Source: Dasypus novemcinctus (lineage: Eukaryota; Chordata; Mammalia; Cingulata; Dasypodidae). Taken from it: DNA of 64,000 bases. Below, one piece after another: positions 1 to 10,858 of this stretch. The notes beneath the pieces were generated by a model that saw only the letters and a program-made list of their open reading frames with translations, was not told where the DNA came from and did not search any database. The translations under genes and the position numbers were made by a program. The first letter of the stretch is position 1, and the number at the start of each line of letters is the position of its first letter. The stretch is from NCBI RefSeq assembly GCF_030445035.2, contig NC_080704.1, positions 27,012,499 through 27,076,498 on the forward strand, read 5' to 3'.

Positions 1-646
1 AATGAGATGGCTACAGAGATAAAGGGTATTAAGAAGACACTGGATGAGCACAAATAAGAATTTGAAAGCATACACAGAAAAATAGCAGATTTTATAGGAA
101 TGAAAAGTGCAATAAATGAAATTTTAAAAAAATATTGGAATCATGTAAAGCAGATTTGAGGAGGCAGAAGAAAGGATTGGTGAGCTTGAAATGGCCTCTG
201 AAAGTGAACATACAAAAGAAGATATGAAAAAAAGAATGGAAAAAATTGAACAAGGTCTCAGGGAACTAAATGACAGCAAAAGACATGCAAATATATGTGT
301 CATGGGTGTCCCAGAAGGAGAAGAGAAGGGAAAAGGGGCACAAGGAATATTTGAAGAAATAATGGTAGAAAATTTCCCAGCCATTTTGAAGGACATAGAT
401 ATCCATGTTCAAGAAGCACAACGTACTCCACCAAAAAAAATCCAAATAGACCACCTGAGACACATACTCATCAGAATGTCAAATGCCAAAGACAAAGAGA
501 AACTTCTAAGAGCCGCAAGAGAAAAGCAATGCATAAAATATAAGGCATATCCAATAAGATTAAATGCTGATTTCTCACCAAAAGCCATGGAGGAAAGAAG
601 ACAGTGGTATGATATATTTAAGATACTACAAGAGAAGAACTTCCAG
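1..646 (+). pseudogene. LINE-1 ORF1 fragment, 5' part
   Basis: The open frame at 191-646 encodes the RNA-recognition part of L1 ORF1p, seen in motifs such as MGVPEGEE, QRTPPKK and LLRAAREK. ORF1p is the RNA-binding chaperone of the L1 particle. Bases 1-190 resemble the coiled-coil portion but carry stops (for example in the first 60 bases). The frame runs off into a SINE at 647 and resumes at 1131. It is a dead copy. Confidence 0.85.
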
Positions 647-1129
647 GGAAATGGATGAGACTCAAGCAATTGGGCTCCTGTCTAGCATAAAGGGGGTCCA
701 GGGTTCGATGCCCAGGGCCTGTGGTGAGGGCAACCTGGCCCACACAGCCAGCTGGCCCACATGGCATGCGAGCCCATGTGGGAATGCCACCCCATACAGG
801 AGTGCCGCCCTGCATGGGAATGCCACCCAGTGCAGGAAAGCCACCCCACGCAGGAGTGCCGGCCAACATGGAGACCTGGCACAGCAAGATGACGCAACAA
901 GAGACACAGAGGACAGAAAATAAGAAGATGTAGCAGAACAGGGAGTTGAGATAGCACAAGAGAGTAATCACCTCTCTCCTACTCTGGACGGTCCTAGGAT
1001 CTGTTCCCTGAGCCAGCTAATGAGAATATAAGCAGACAAAAAAGAACACACAGCAAATGGACACAGAGAGCAGACAATGGGGGGAATGGGGTGGGGGGGG
1101 GAATAAAATAAATCTTAAAAAAAAAAAAA
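647..1129 (+). mobile_element. DAS-type tRNA-derived SINE inserted in L1 ORF1
   Basis: The element has a tRNA-like head (box-B-like GGTTCGATGCCC near 713), a GC-rich body and a tail ending in AAATAAATCTT plus an A-run. It is flanked by target duplications GAAGAACTTCCAG (634-646) and GAAAAACTTCCAG (1130-1142). The head differs from the commonest DAS copies here (GACTCAAGCAATTGGGCTCC), suggesting a different subfamily. Confidence 0.85.
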
Positions 1130-1130
1130 G

Positions 1131-1388
1131 AAAAACTTCCAGCCAAGAATCTTATATCCAGCAAGATTGTCTTTCGAAAATAAGCATGAGTTTAGAATAT
1201 TCACAGATAAACCGAAACTGAGAGAATTTCTACCCGAGAGACAAGGTTTTCAGGAAATACTAACGGATGTCCTAGAGCCTGAAAAGATAGGAGAAAGAGG
1301 CCTGGAAGAGAATCTAGAAATGAAGACTATATCAATAAAAGTAACTAAGAGTGTCAAAAGAGTAGTGAAAATAAAATATGACAGATAA
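1131..1388 (+). pseudogene. LINE-1 ORF1 fragment, C-terminal part
   Basis: After the SINE the L1 ORF1 reading frame continues (motifs YPARLSFENK and FTDKPKLREF) and ends with TAA at 1386-1388. Together with the part before 646 it forms most of an ORF1 C-terminal half. It shows that the SINE landed in an older L1. Confidence 0.8.
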
Positions 1389-2440
1389 AACTCAAATAGT
1401 CAAGAATAAACTTAACTAACAATATAAAGCACTTGTATTCAGAAAACTGCAATTCAATGTTAAAAGAAATCAAAAAAGGCCTACATAGGGATGTGGATGT
1501 GACTCAAGCAAGTGGGCTCCCATCTACCATATAAGAGGTCTAGGGTTCGATACCCAGGGCCTCCTGGTGAAGGCAAGCTGGCACACTCAGCGAGCTGGAC
1601 CACATGGCAAGCTGACAGAGCAAGATGATGCAACAAAAAGAGACAAAGAGGAGAGACAATTAGAGACTTAACAAAAACCAGGGAGCTGAGGTGGCACAAG
1701 AGAATGATCGCCTCTCTCCCACTCTGGAAGGTCCCAGGATTGATTCCTGGAGCCACCTAATGAGAATACAAGCAGATACAGAACAACATACAGCAAATGG
1801 ACAGAGAGAGTAGACAATGGAGGGAGGGGAAAGAAATGAATAAATAAATGCCTAAATAACTGGAAGAACATTCCATGCTCACAGATTGGAAGACTAAATA
1901 TCATTAAGATATCAATTCCTCTCAAACTGATATATTCAATGCAATCCCAATAAAAAAAGTCCACCAGCATTTTTTTAATTGAAATCACAATTATCAAATT
2001 TATTTGCAAAGGTAAGGGGTCCTGAACAGCCAGAAACATCTTAAAAAGAAAACACAGACTCTCATCTCCAGACTTTAAATAATATCACCTAGCTATAGTG
2101 GTAAAAATAAGCATGGTACTGGCATAAAGACAGACACATAGACCAATGGAACTAAACTGATGGTTCAGAAACAGAGCCTCACATATATGGTCAAGTGATT
2201 TTTGACTAGCCTGTTAAACTCACACAGCTTGGGCAGAACAGTCCACTCAATAAATGGTACTGAAAGAACTGGATAAAAGAAGGAATCTTTTTCACACCTA
2301 TATCACACCTTATCCAAAAATTAAATCAAAATGGATCAAAAAACCTAAAAATAAAAGCAAGAACCATAAAGCTCCTAGAAGAAATTGTAGTAAAATACCT
2401 TCAAGACCTAGTGGTAGGTGGTAGGTTCTTAAAGGAGATA
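1389..2440 (+). pseudogene. LINE-1 ORF2 late region, joined directly to ORF1
   Basis: Bases about 1395-1487 and 1857-2440 match the stretch downstream of the reverse transcriptase core of L1 ORF2 (for example the segment encoding the ENY..LLKEIK region and, later, an 'ACCAATGGAAC' block near 2143). The endonuclease and most of the reverse transcriptase are absent between ORF1 and this point. The reading frame is broken. A SINE splits the fragment at 1488-1849. Confidence 0.7.
1488..1849 (+). mobile_element. DAS-type SINE
   Basis: tRNA-like head GGATGTGGATGTGACTCAAG, box-B-like GGTTCGATACCC near 1544, and an AAATAAATAAAT tail. Short flanking repeats GCCTACATA (1479-1487) and GCCTAAATA (about 1850-1858) are likely the target duplication within L1 ORF2. 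Confidence 0.8.
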
Positions 2441-3515
2441 AGAAGAGGACTGAGATGGACTACTGATGTTTAATGTATGTAGAAGTTTTAATTAGCTTTA
2501 CTGTAAAAGTGTGGAAATATAGAGAGTGGATGGTAACACATAGTAACAGGTAGTTTATAAATGGGGATGTGGCTGAAAATGGTAGTCTAGGGATGTAAAT
2601 GCCAATTGACAGGATGTTAGAGAATAATCTAGGAACTGAATAGCACAGTAAACCAAGATGAGAATTGTGGTTGATGGTACAGATGCAAGAGTGTCCTTTG
2701 TTAGCTAGAGCAAATGTACATTACTATTGCAGGGTGGTAGGAATGTGGAGAAGTATGGGAAAAATACAACTGGAGTGACCTATGGACTGTGGTTACCAGT
2801 AATAACATAATATTCTTGCATCTATGCCAAAGATGTACTGTTATTAATAGGGCAGTATGGAAAACGTGTTCCAAATGTACACAATGGACACAGTAACAAT
2901 CAGATGAGATTATGTTATCTGTAACAAATGTTCCACCACAGTGTGGTGTGTTGATAGAGCAGTGTGGTTTGGGAATTCTGCATATGTACATGATTGTTTT
3001 ATAAAAGTCTACAACTTCTGTAATAAAAAAAGTATATTTAAAAAATAATAATAGGGTGAGTTGGGGGAAATACATCAAATATAAGGACAATAATTAGTAG
3101 TAACATTTTGACAATATTCTTTCATAATTTGTAACAAACGTCTCACGACAATGCAAGGTGTTGGTGGAGGGTTGATGTATGGGACCCCTGTATGATGTTA
3201 TGCATGTTTGCTTTGTAAGTTAACAACTTTTACTATACACTTATTGTTTATGTATGTTCATATATAAATGATATAAAGATAATAATAGTAGGGTGGGTTG
3301 GGGGAAAAATACTTTGGTCAGTAGTAATATTTTGACAAAGCTCTTCAATCATTAGTTAAAAATGTTTAACAACAATGCAAGGTATTGGTGGTAGGGTGAG
3401 GTATGAGAGTCTTGTATGATGTTATATATGTTTGTTTTGTAAGTTCACAACTATTACTATACACTTATTGTTTATGTATGAGTGATATACTTCAATAATT
3501 TTTTTTAAGTCAAGA
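2441..3515 (+). repeat. L1 3' UTR-like region with tandem ~230-bp tail units
   Basis: After ORF2 breaks off, the sequence becomes a non-coding 3' UTR. Its end is tandemly repeated: units at about 3054-3290 and 3291-3510 share ACAATGCAAGGT, GATGTATG and TACACTTATTGTTTATGTATG blocks. A more diverged partial unit precedes them at about 2890-3050. A single copy of the same tail is found at about 16,915-17,110. Confidence 0.6.
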
Positions 3516-3524
3516 GCCCATTTC

Positions 3525-3720
3525 CACTGCTAGTTAACTGAGTGACCTCAGGATGTTACCTAACCTCCCTGAGCTTCAGTGTCCTCATCTGTAAAATGGG
3601 AATAATATTACTTATCCCATAAGATTGTCATAAGGATAAAGAACTTAACACATATCAAACCCTTAGGAAAAATGCCTAGTACATCGACAAGTCCTCAAAA
3701 AACAATAGCTATTATTATGC
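3525..3720 (+). repeat. MIR SINE
   Basis: Typical MIR signature: GAGTGACCTCAGGATGTTACCTAACCTCC followed by a block of the form CCTCATCTGTAAAATGGGAATAATA. This is an ancient mammalian-wide tRNA-core SINE. Confidence 0.8.
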
Positions 3721-4199
3721 AAGAAAGTCATGCTTCTCCCAAATCTCCTCTATAGGTCAAAAAGAACCTGAAATTTCGAAAGCATAAGCAGGCACTATGA
3801 TGGACCATCCTGAATATAGAATCTGATGGAGATGGTAAAGACATTGATGAGTACAGAGAAACAACTGGGCCACTTTATTGGGAAATTGTCCTACAGTCCT
3901 GTTCTTTCAAGCTGTCTTAAGAAATCTGAAAGTATATCCATGTGGTACAACAAAGGGATAATTTGAACACTTTTAAAAAGCTGATTATACCAATCATATA
4001 CTGGGTATAATAAATCTCTACAGAGCATAGAAAATTTTTACTACAAATGGTAAAATTTCACTCCTGATAATCTGATGAAAACTGTGGACTATCGTGCTGG
4101 TGGTGAGGGGAAACATATCTACTGACACACGAAATGGTACTATTTCAGATGGTTCAGAGAGTATCCCCTTTTGACACCCCAATGGTCCCCTATTTAAAA

Positions 4200-4330
4200 A
4201 AACTTTTATTCAAACCAAACTCCTGAAGAAACTGAAGTCCACAGAAACTAGATAACTTTTCCCAGAGCCAGTCAACTGGCACACTGGCAAAGTCCAGATA
4301 GAGCCCAGTTCTTCTGACCACTGCCCCCCA
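4200..4330 (-). repeat. MIR-like remnant (reverse)
   Basis: GAAACTGAAGTCCACAGAAA...CCAGATAGAGCCCAGTTCTTCTGACC is the reverse form of the MIR core and 3' part. It is diverged, so the call is moderate. Confidence 0.5.
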
Positions 4331-4353
4331 ACACACACACACACACACACACA
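4331..4353. repeat. (CA)n microsatellite
   Basis: An uninterrupted run of about eleven CA dinucleotides. Confidence 0.9.
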
Positions 4354-5799
4354 GAGGCTAGCTGCTCTTTCCACAATCTCAGGCTGCTTCCCTTTATATG
4401 GGTAGCCCTGCGGTAGAGGGGATGGGAGAATGTTTTAATCACTATTACCACACCTCAGCGTTTTTGGCTTATCAGGGCAGCCCTCAGGAGTCTGTCTTAC
4501 AGTAAAACTCTTATTAGGCCTTTAGAAGAAACTGTCAAGAAGCCTTTGGGACACTCAGGCCCTAGGTCCCCATGATTGAACTTTTTCAGTGAAAGGAGAC
4601 CAAGGAGCCCAACTTCTTCCATGGCTTGCCTAGGGGGGTACAGAAGTCATCCAGAGGTGACCATGGACGTCCAGGCTCCATTCTGGGTCCCATGATGGAT
4701 GGCAAGAGTTCCCAGTGCAATAATAGGCAATGCCACTCATATGTCCTCCACTCTGTGGAAATGCCGCAATTCAGATACGAAACAGTCAGGCAGCTCTTTT
4801 GTGAGACTTAAGAACAAAAGCTATAAAGACTGCCCACGAGACAAACAATAATCATCTCAGAATGGTCTGTATTCATTTATGTACTCTTTCTCTTACTAGA
4901 CACTGACTGAATACCCACTTAAGGTTCAATAGGAATCATAAGAAAGCACAGGGTTAGGAAAGTTCAGTGCAAAGAGGACTTCCAAACTGGGTCAGGGAGA
5001 ACCGATAAAGGTTTCAGAGGGGAAAGCATATGGACAAGACCTTGATGCTTGTAAAAGACCCTTCACATCCTGTCCAATGCAAGTTAAGGCCCACTGCGGC
5101 CCTTCTTTTAAGGACTTTCAACTCGTCTTAGTGTCATGAAGCTTTTTTAAGTGCTCTGAACAAGAGAGTGCGAGGACCCTTTACAGCCGGTTAAGAGCGA
5201 ATAGCAAAGAGCAGCAAAATCCACAGGGATTGTGAGAAAACCCCAAAAGAACTGCGATCGGCCAGAAGTACCCTAGACCACACCAGGGAGGCAGGTACAC
5301 CTGGAGCGGGATGACGTCAGAAGCCAGAGCAGGTGCGGGCCCTGCCGGGCCGAGCTGGAGCGCTCTGGTGAAGCCAGGGTGAGGGAATTGGGAGGCTCGT
5401 GTCTACAGAAAGGCAGCCTCCTGGTCCAGGGGGCCCAAGCAACCCCTCTCCCCCGCCCATACTGGGACCCTGCTGAGCCTTAACGGTAAAATTCAAATCA
5501 GCACCAGGGGCCCTAGTCACACGGTTCTGAGGTCTCGGAGCCCAAAAGCTACCTGGCCATCTCTGCCCACGTTACGACACACCGAAGGGCCCAAGGGGGC
5601 CAAGCACTTATCTTAACGGTGTTTTCTGAAGGAAGGCAAAGGGCTGGAGGGGTAAAGCAGAGCTCCAAATACTAGCTTTCTGATAAGTGGCTACCCCAAA
5701 ACAAAGTGCAACCACACCCATAAAGCCCAAAGAGAAAGGAATTTCGGGGGAACACCCAACCTCCTCCCTTAAAGGTGCCGCTTTTCATATAAACTCCTT

Positions 5800-6350
5800 G
5801 CCGGAAGACGCTGAAGTGCGGGGCGGGCTCCCCCTTCCGCCGGCCCCCACCCAAGGCCCGTCCGCGGCGGGGTGGCGGCGGACGGCGCCCTTTCCGCCCA
5901 TATGCCCACGGCGTTAGTCATCGCCCGCCCGCTCCCTCCAGCCCGGCCCGCCAGGTCCGGGTACTCACCGCAGCAACGCCCGCTTCATTGCGCTCGCACG
6001 CTGTGCCCGCAGCGGGAGAAATGGGAGCCGCGCGACGCCCGCGGGAAGGTGGCTGAGGTGACCCACCAGGACCGCTTAGCGAGGGGGACCCGACTCGCCA
6101 CGGCCGCGCCCACGCAGAGCGGCCGCCGGGGGCGGAGCCACTCTGCGCCCGGCGGCCCTGGCCGGCTCATTGGTCGGAAGCTGGAGGCCCTCTGCGCCGC
6201 TTCCCAATCAACTTGCAGCCTGGGGCGAGCTGGGACCCGCCTATCCCCAGACTCAGTGCACTAAGCGTCCCACGTGGAGGCGGGGCGCCGCCGGGTCCTT
6301 CGCAGCGCGTCTCCGTTATCCGGCTTCGCTTGAGGCCGCGCGACCTAGAG
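5800..6350 (-). promoter_or_regulatory. ACOT9: CpG island / ACOT9 promoter
   Basis: A sharply GC- and CpG-rich block in AT-rich surroundings, overlapping the first coding exon of ACOT9. Read on the minus strand it has a CCAAT box (complement of ATTGG at 6169-6173), an inverted one (CCAAT on plus at 6204-6208) and GC-box-like sequence around 6128-6137. There is no TATA box in the expected place, so a dispersed CpG-island start near 6,000-6,170 is likely. The exact start site cannot be read from sequence. Confidence 0.75.
5969..5988 (-). CDS. ACOT9: ACOT9 coding exon 1 (first 7 residues, partial gene)
   Basis: On the minus strand an ATG at 5988-5986 opens MKRALL plus two bases of an Arg codon, then a perfect donor GTGAGT at 5968-5963. 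A very short, basic, Ala/Leu-rich first exon like this resembles the mammalian ACOT9 N-terminus (recalled, not searched) and suits the start of a mitochondrial targeting peptide. ACOT9 is a mitochondrial hotdog-fold acyl-CoA thioesterase that hydrolyses short- to long-chain acyl-CoAs. The call rests on three things: the match of this short exon, the CpG island and the gene order relative to SAT1 (ACOT9 lies next to SAT1 and points away from it on the mammalian X). The remaining exons lie beyond the left edge. With so few residues another gene is possible but less likely. Confidence 0.65.
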
Positions 6351-6369
6351 CCGCGCTACCTCGCCTTCC

Positions 6370-6508
6370 AGTCTGTGGTTCTTACCTTTGGCCGCACTTT
6401 GGAATCTCCTGGGCAGCTTTGTAAAATACTAGTGCCTTGGCCCCACCTTCGGAAGATTCGCGTTTATTAGTCTGGGGTGCGGCCTGGGCAAAGATTAAGA
6501 ACCACTGA
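6370..6508 (+). repeat. MER5-like hAT DNA transposon remnant
   Basis: The sequence opens TGTGGTTCTTA and closes TAAGAACCACTG, terminal inverted repeats typical of MER5A/Charlie-derived elements. In between are the characteristic GGAATCTCCTGGGCAGC and GGGGTGCGGCCTGGGCA blocks. It is short, so internally deleted. Its right end supplied the target site of the next SINE. Confidence 0.75.
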
Positions 6509-6511
6509 TCT

Positions 6512-6881
6512 GGGAAAGGGACTTGGCTCAGTGGTTAGGACGTCGGTCTACCACATGGGAGGTCCCCGGTTCAAACCCCGGGCCTCCTTGACCCCTGTGG
6601 AGCTGGCCCATGCGCAGTGCTGATGCGCGCGAGGAGTGCCCTGCCACACAGGGGTGTCCCCCACATAGGGGAGCCCCACGCGCAAGGAGAGCGCCCCGTA
6701 AGGAGAGCCGCCCAGCGCGAAAGAAAGTGCAGCCTGCCCAGGAATGGTGCCGCCCACACTTCCTGTGCCGCTGACGACAACAGAAGCAGACAAAGAAACA
6801 AGACGCAGCAAATAGACACCAAGAACAGAAAACGGGGCGGGTGTGCGATTAAATAAATAAATAAATCTTTAAAAAAAAAAA
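6512..6881 (+). mobile_element. DAS SINE (young-looking, perfect target duplication)
   Basis: Full-length copy: box A TGGCTCAGTGG, box B GGTTCAAACCCC, GC-rich body and an AAATAAATAAATAAATCTT tail with an A-run. It is flanked by identical 15-bp duplications AAGAACCACTGATCT at 6497-6511 and 6882-6896. Confidence 0.93.
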
Positions 6882-6896
6882 AAGAACCACTGATCT

Positions 6897-8150
6897 AAAG
6901 GGAGAAACCATGTTCCTCTTCTCATCGCGGCCTGGCCTCTGGTGTTTGACAGTTGGAGATCTTGGGCCCAGAGTGTGGAGAAAATCTCACCCTGTGACCT
7001 CATTCTCCATTTCCGATCCACGAATTCTCATTGAGCTGCTTGCAGTGTGCCAGACACTGTTACAGACACTGGGGATGTGACAAAACAGACAAAAATCCAT
7101 GCCTTTACGGGTTTACTATATAGGGAAGGAAAAGAAATCCACAAATTAGCAAATAGCATGTCAAACGTGGTAAAGCCGTCTAAAGACTAAATAAAATAGG
7201 GCAATAGGATGAGGTCTTTCTAGAATATATGCAGTCTTGCTTTGCTGCCAAACATACTAAACTCCTGGGAGACAGGAAACATGCTGTTTTTTCTGAATAC
7301 CCCATACTTAGTAAAGATTGGTTGATTTGAATTAGGCCTGTTTTTAAAAAAATAAACAATCACTTCATGAGTTACAATTGGAGCATTATCTTTGGCTTTC
7401 TTTTTCCTTTCTACCTAACCTTCCCTGCTTTTATCAGTTTCACATCCAGAAGATTCGCCTTTTGATCTGCAGAGATGGCTCCTTCATTTTTGTCCATATT
7501 GTCTGAACCTTTTCATGCTTGTGTTTTGCTCTATGTCAGTTATGTCAGTCTATGTCAGTCTACCAAACCTAGCACACAGTGCAATAATTATTAGGTTGAA
7601 TTATACTATTTTGTTCATGTTTTTGCTTGAATGTTTGCTTAAGGCAATGGGAGGCTCAGGGAGGAAAATTAAGAGAAATTTCAAGTGACATATATAGTAT
7701 AATAACCGGTAGGACACAGCTTGTAATTTCTGTGCAATTAAGTCATCTGCCATCAACTTCCAATATATAGCTAGACACATTCTCAGCAGTATATTAACAG
7801 CATCAATTTGGACTAGAACAGCTGGAGCTAGGGACTCAACACCATCAAGATTCCTTCTCTCCACTGCACATCTTTGCTTTCCTTTTCTATCTGTAAAATG
7901 GCTTTCTACACATGGCAACAAAAGCTCCTGAACTTTACATGGAGTCAGGTACACACTCCTGGACTAGTCACCTGTGGCAGCACGGTAAGATCATATGATT
8001 CATATGATTGACCTAGGTGACTTGCTAGGTACCCCCTTACCCAGACCTTGGCCATATGCTGGAGTCACAATCTACTAAAATGGCTACATCCATAAGTATC
8101 CACATGGATGAGGATATGGAGCACTTCTTAGGAAAGGAGTACCAAGCAAC
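6897..8150. other. Non-coding intergenic sequence
   Basis: No gene or strong repeat signature was recognised. About 7,020-7,150 resembles an ancient mammalian-wide repeat (GTGTGCCAGACACTG block). The open frame at 7601-7954 on the minus strand looks like chance. Confidence 0.5.
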
Positions 8151-8164
8151 CGACCCCATAGATG

Positions 8165-10470
8165 TCCACTTCAGATGTTATTTAAAGACGAAAAATTGCT
8201 GTGGAAGGGAAATGGTTTTATGTTAGATATGTGGGAGTATTGTATATGGTATATATGAATTACTGTGATCTAAAACTCTTGTGAAGATAAGCTTAATAAT
8301 TAGAAAAAAGAAAAGAAAAATATAGGACGTAGAATTTTTCCAAATTAATATGTATTCTATATCTAACCTTTAAACTCATCGCTATATTCCATTTTACTAT
8401 TAAGGGAACCTGGCAATATATTGGGCTTCACTTTTCAGGAAGTTTTGGATCACAGAGAGGTTCAACAATGGCAGCAGAGGAATACTGGTGTGGGATATTA
8501 ATGACAGGGGACACATGGTTGGCAGGGAGTTCTACAGGGCATATATCCAGGGTACATAAAAATGTTTGGAGGGAAACGGACTTTGGCCCAGTGGTTAGGG
8601 CGTCCGTCTACCACATGGGAGGTCCGTGGTTCAAACCCCGGACCTCCTTGACCCGTGTGGAGCTGGCCATGCCCAGTGCTGATGCGCGCAAGGAGTGCCG
8701 TGCCACGCAAGGGTGTCCCCCGCGTGGGGGAGCCCCACGCGCAAGGAATGCGCCCGTGAGGAAAGCCGCCCAGCGTGAAAAGAAAGAGCAGCCTGCCCAG
8801 GAATGGCGCCGCGCACACTTCCCGTGCCGCTGACGACAACAGAAGCAGACAAAGAAACAAGACGCAACAAATAGACAACAAGAACAGACAACCAGGGGAG
8901 GGGGGGAAATTAAATAAATAAATAAATCTTAAAAAAAAATGTTTGGATATTTTCATAGTGGAAACAATTAAAAACAACAACTGAGGGAGTGCTGAGTTCC
9001 AAGCCAGGGGAGCTCTATCACAGTCCCTAAAGGAACAGCAACAATCCCTCAAGTGCAACGGCAAAGACCAAAAAAGAAAGAAGGTCCAACAATGAGCCCT
9101 TGATACTGATGACTATGCTTGTGAGCCTGTGCACCTGAAATAAGAACAAAGCCTAGAGCTGCAGTGTGCCTAAGAGTTACCTCCTGAGGGCCTCCGTGTT
9201 GCTCAAATGTGGCCAGTCTTGAAGCCAAACTCACCATGTAAATGCATTGCCTTCCCCCCCGTGTGGGACATGACTCCCAGGGATAAACCTCCCTGGTGCC
9301 GAGGGATTACTACCAAGTACCAGCTGATGATGTAACTAGAAAATGACCTTGAATAAAAGAGTCAACTCGGACCAGCAGGATATCTCATTCTACATATAAC
9401 AGGGAGTTAAAAATGCTTTTTGACCTGAATCAAGGGGGAAATGGAAAGGACAAATGAGTGTATATGGCTATGAGTCTCCAAAAAGAGCCAGGATGTTATC
9501 AGAGGGGTTGCCCTTATGCACACCTCAGCAGAGTCCCAGAGACAGATAAAGTAGATACAACCCCGGGTATTGGTTCTTTTGAGGGCTATAGAGACCCACA
9601 GGTTCTATGGTCATGGCAGATGAAGTTCAGTGCCATCTCAGTTGGCCCTTCTTTGGAGTTTGTGTTTCTGTGTGATGGAGCTAGGCTCAGATGTGATCTT
9701 TTTTCACAAGCCTTTCCCGTTACTTTACCAGAATTGTAGTTGGTGCTGGGGTTTAATATATACCCAGGGGATCTGAATCTCTGGACTGACCATATGATAA
9801 TCAGGCCCTGAGCCTCAACAGACTTCAGCTCCTACACTCTGGTTTATTGGACTTACCCCACTCAGCTAACATGAAGTTGAAGGTCAACCACCACACCGTG
9901 GAGCCAAGAGTACCTACAACTGAACGCAGGAGGATTACATCCAGCATCCATGTGGAATCTAAGCCCCCTCTTGATATAGATGTGGAGTGGACACAACCAA
10001 TCCAAGGTCTACAGGATGGAGGAATAGAATATGGATTAGAGTGGACTTACTGATATTCTATTCATGTACTATTATTGTGATTATTAATCGAAGAAAATGT
10101 GGCATTGGTGTGGAGAAAGTGGCCATGGTGGCTGCTGGGTGTGGGGAATGAGAGGAAGAGATGAGAAGTGGAGGCGTTTTCGGGACTTGGAGTCATTCTG
10201 GGTGGTGCTGCAGGGACAATTACCGGACATTGTATATCCTCCCATGACCCACTGGATGGAACATGGGAGTGTGTGGGCTATGATGTGGACCATTGACCAT
10301 AAGGTGCAATGATGCTCAGAGATGTATTCACCAAATGCAATGAATGTCTCATGCTGATGGAGGAGAATGTTGCAATGGGAGAAGGAATGGGGTGAGGGGA
10401 GTGGAGGGTATATGGGGACCTCATATTTTTTTGAATGTAATATTTAAAAAATGAATAAAGATGAAAAATA
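8165..10470 (+). mobile_element. Long L1-type non-LTR element, copy 1 (3' region)
   Basis: A non-coding interspersed repeat of about 1.9 kb plus a nested SINE. The same sequence recurs at 23,254-26,294 (partly inverted) and at 51,101-51,994 (3' end only). All end in GGGTATATGGGRACCTC, a T-run and AATGTAA, then an A-rich tail. Copies 2 and 3 have L1-style target duplications, so this is a non-LTR element mobilised by L1 machinery. I read it as a long xenarthran L1 3' UTR, but no ORF2 is attached here and the 5' limit is uncertain. Confidence 0.6.
8571..8934 (+). mobile_element. DAS SINE nested in the long L1-type element
   Basis: Begins GGGAAACGGACTTTGGCCCA, with box B GGTTCAAACCCC and an AAATAAATAAATAAATCTT tail. 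It is flanked by AAAAATGTTTGGA at 8558-8570 and 8935-8947. Confidence 0.92.
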
Positions 10471-10858
10471 ACCACTCCTATCACTTAGCCCACCTACTTT
10501 AGCTCTAACCTTGGGGAGCCCCTGCTAAACCCAACCACCAAAAAAATCCCAAGCATCTAGTGTTATCACAATTGGCGGCATGCATAAAATTCTTAAAGAG
10601 TTTAGTCACCTTGATTCTGTGTGTGTTATTGCTGTTATTAAGCTGTACCAGATTTTGGATAACAGGATGGAAGATGAAGTGGTCACTAAATCAGACCAGG
10701 AGACATGCAACAAGTGTATAGTGGTGAGAATCACTGTCCTTAAGTAACAGATTCTCCTACTTGTTTCCTGCTCTGTTCCTTTAGTTCTATTGTGATATAG
10801 TCCATGGTAACTATATCAAAAGGTATATCAGATGGTAGCAAACGTAGAAAATAAAAGG
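10471..10858. other. Non-coding intergenic sequence
   Basis: Nothing recognisable on either strand. Confidence 0.5.

Larger units (their letters stand above)
1..5968 (-). other. ACOT9: Inferred intron 1 of ACOT9
   Basis: Everything to the left of the ACOT9 exon 1 splice donor (GTGAGT read on the minus strand at 5968-5963) should be intron 1 of that gene. I looked for but did not recognise exon 2. The stretch holds a rearranged L1 (1-3510), a MIR (about 3525-3720), a possible reverse MIR (4200-4330), a CA repeat (4331-4353) and otherwise unremarkable sequence at 3730-4200 and 4360-5780. This is inference from gene order and the splice donor; no transcript was available. Confidence 0.6.

Noticed and set aside
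409-971. Long reverse-strand frames over the L1/SINE at the left end
   Set aside because: They are mirror frames of L1 ORF1 and the GC-rich SINE body with no conserved protein content.
5872-6470. 130-residue and other plus-strand frames in the CpG island near 6 kb
   Set aside because: High GC removes stop codons by chance. The meaningful signal is the minus-strand ATG with a splice donor.
6512-6600. tRNA genes at the SINE heads
   Set aside because: Box A and B are present but the heads cannot form a full tRNA cloverleaf and are attached to SINE bodies.
6548-6856. Overlapping Gly/Ala/Arg-rich frames, repeated at 8,498-8,891, 11,278-11,740, 12,812-13,187, 15,776-16,245, 24,460-24,876, 29,342-29,894, 33,111-33,444 and 63,002-63,438
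   Set aside because: All are frames through the DAS SINE body, which happens to lack stops. The same peptides recur wherever the SINE occurs.
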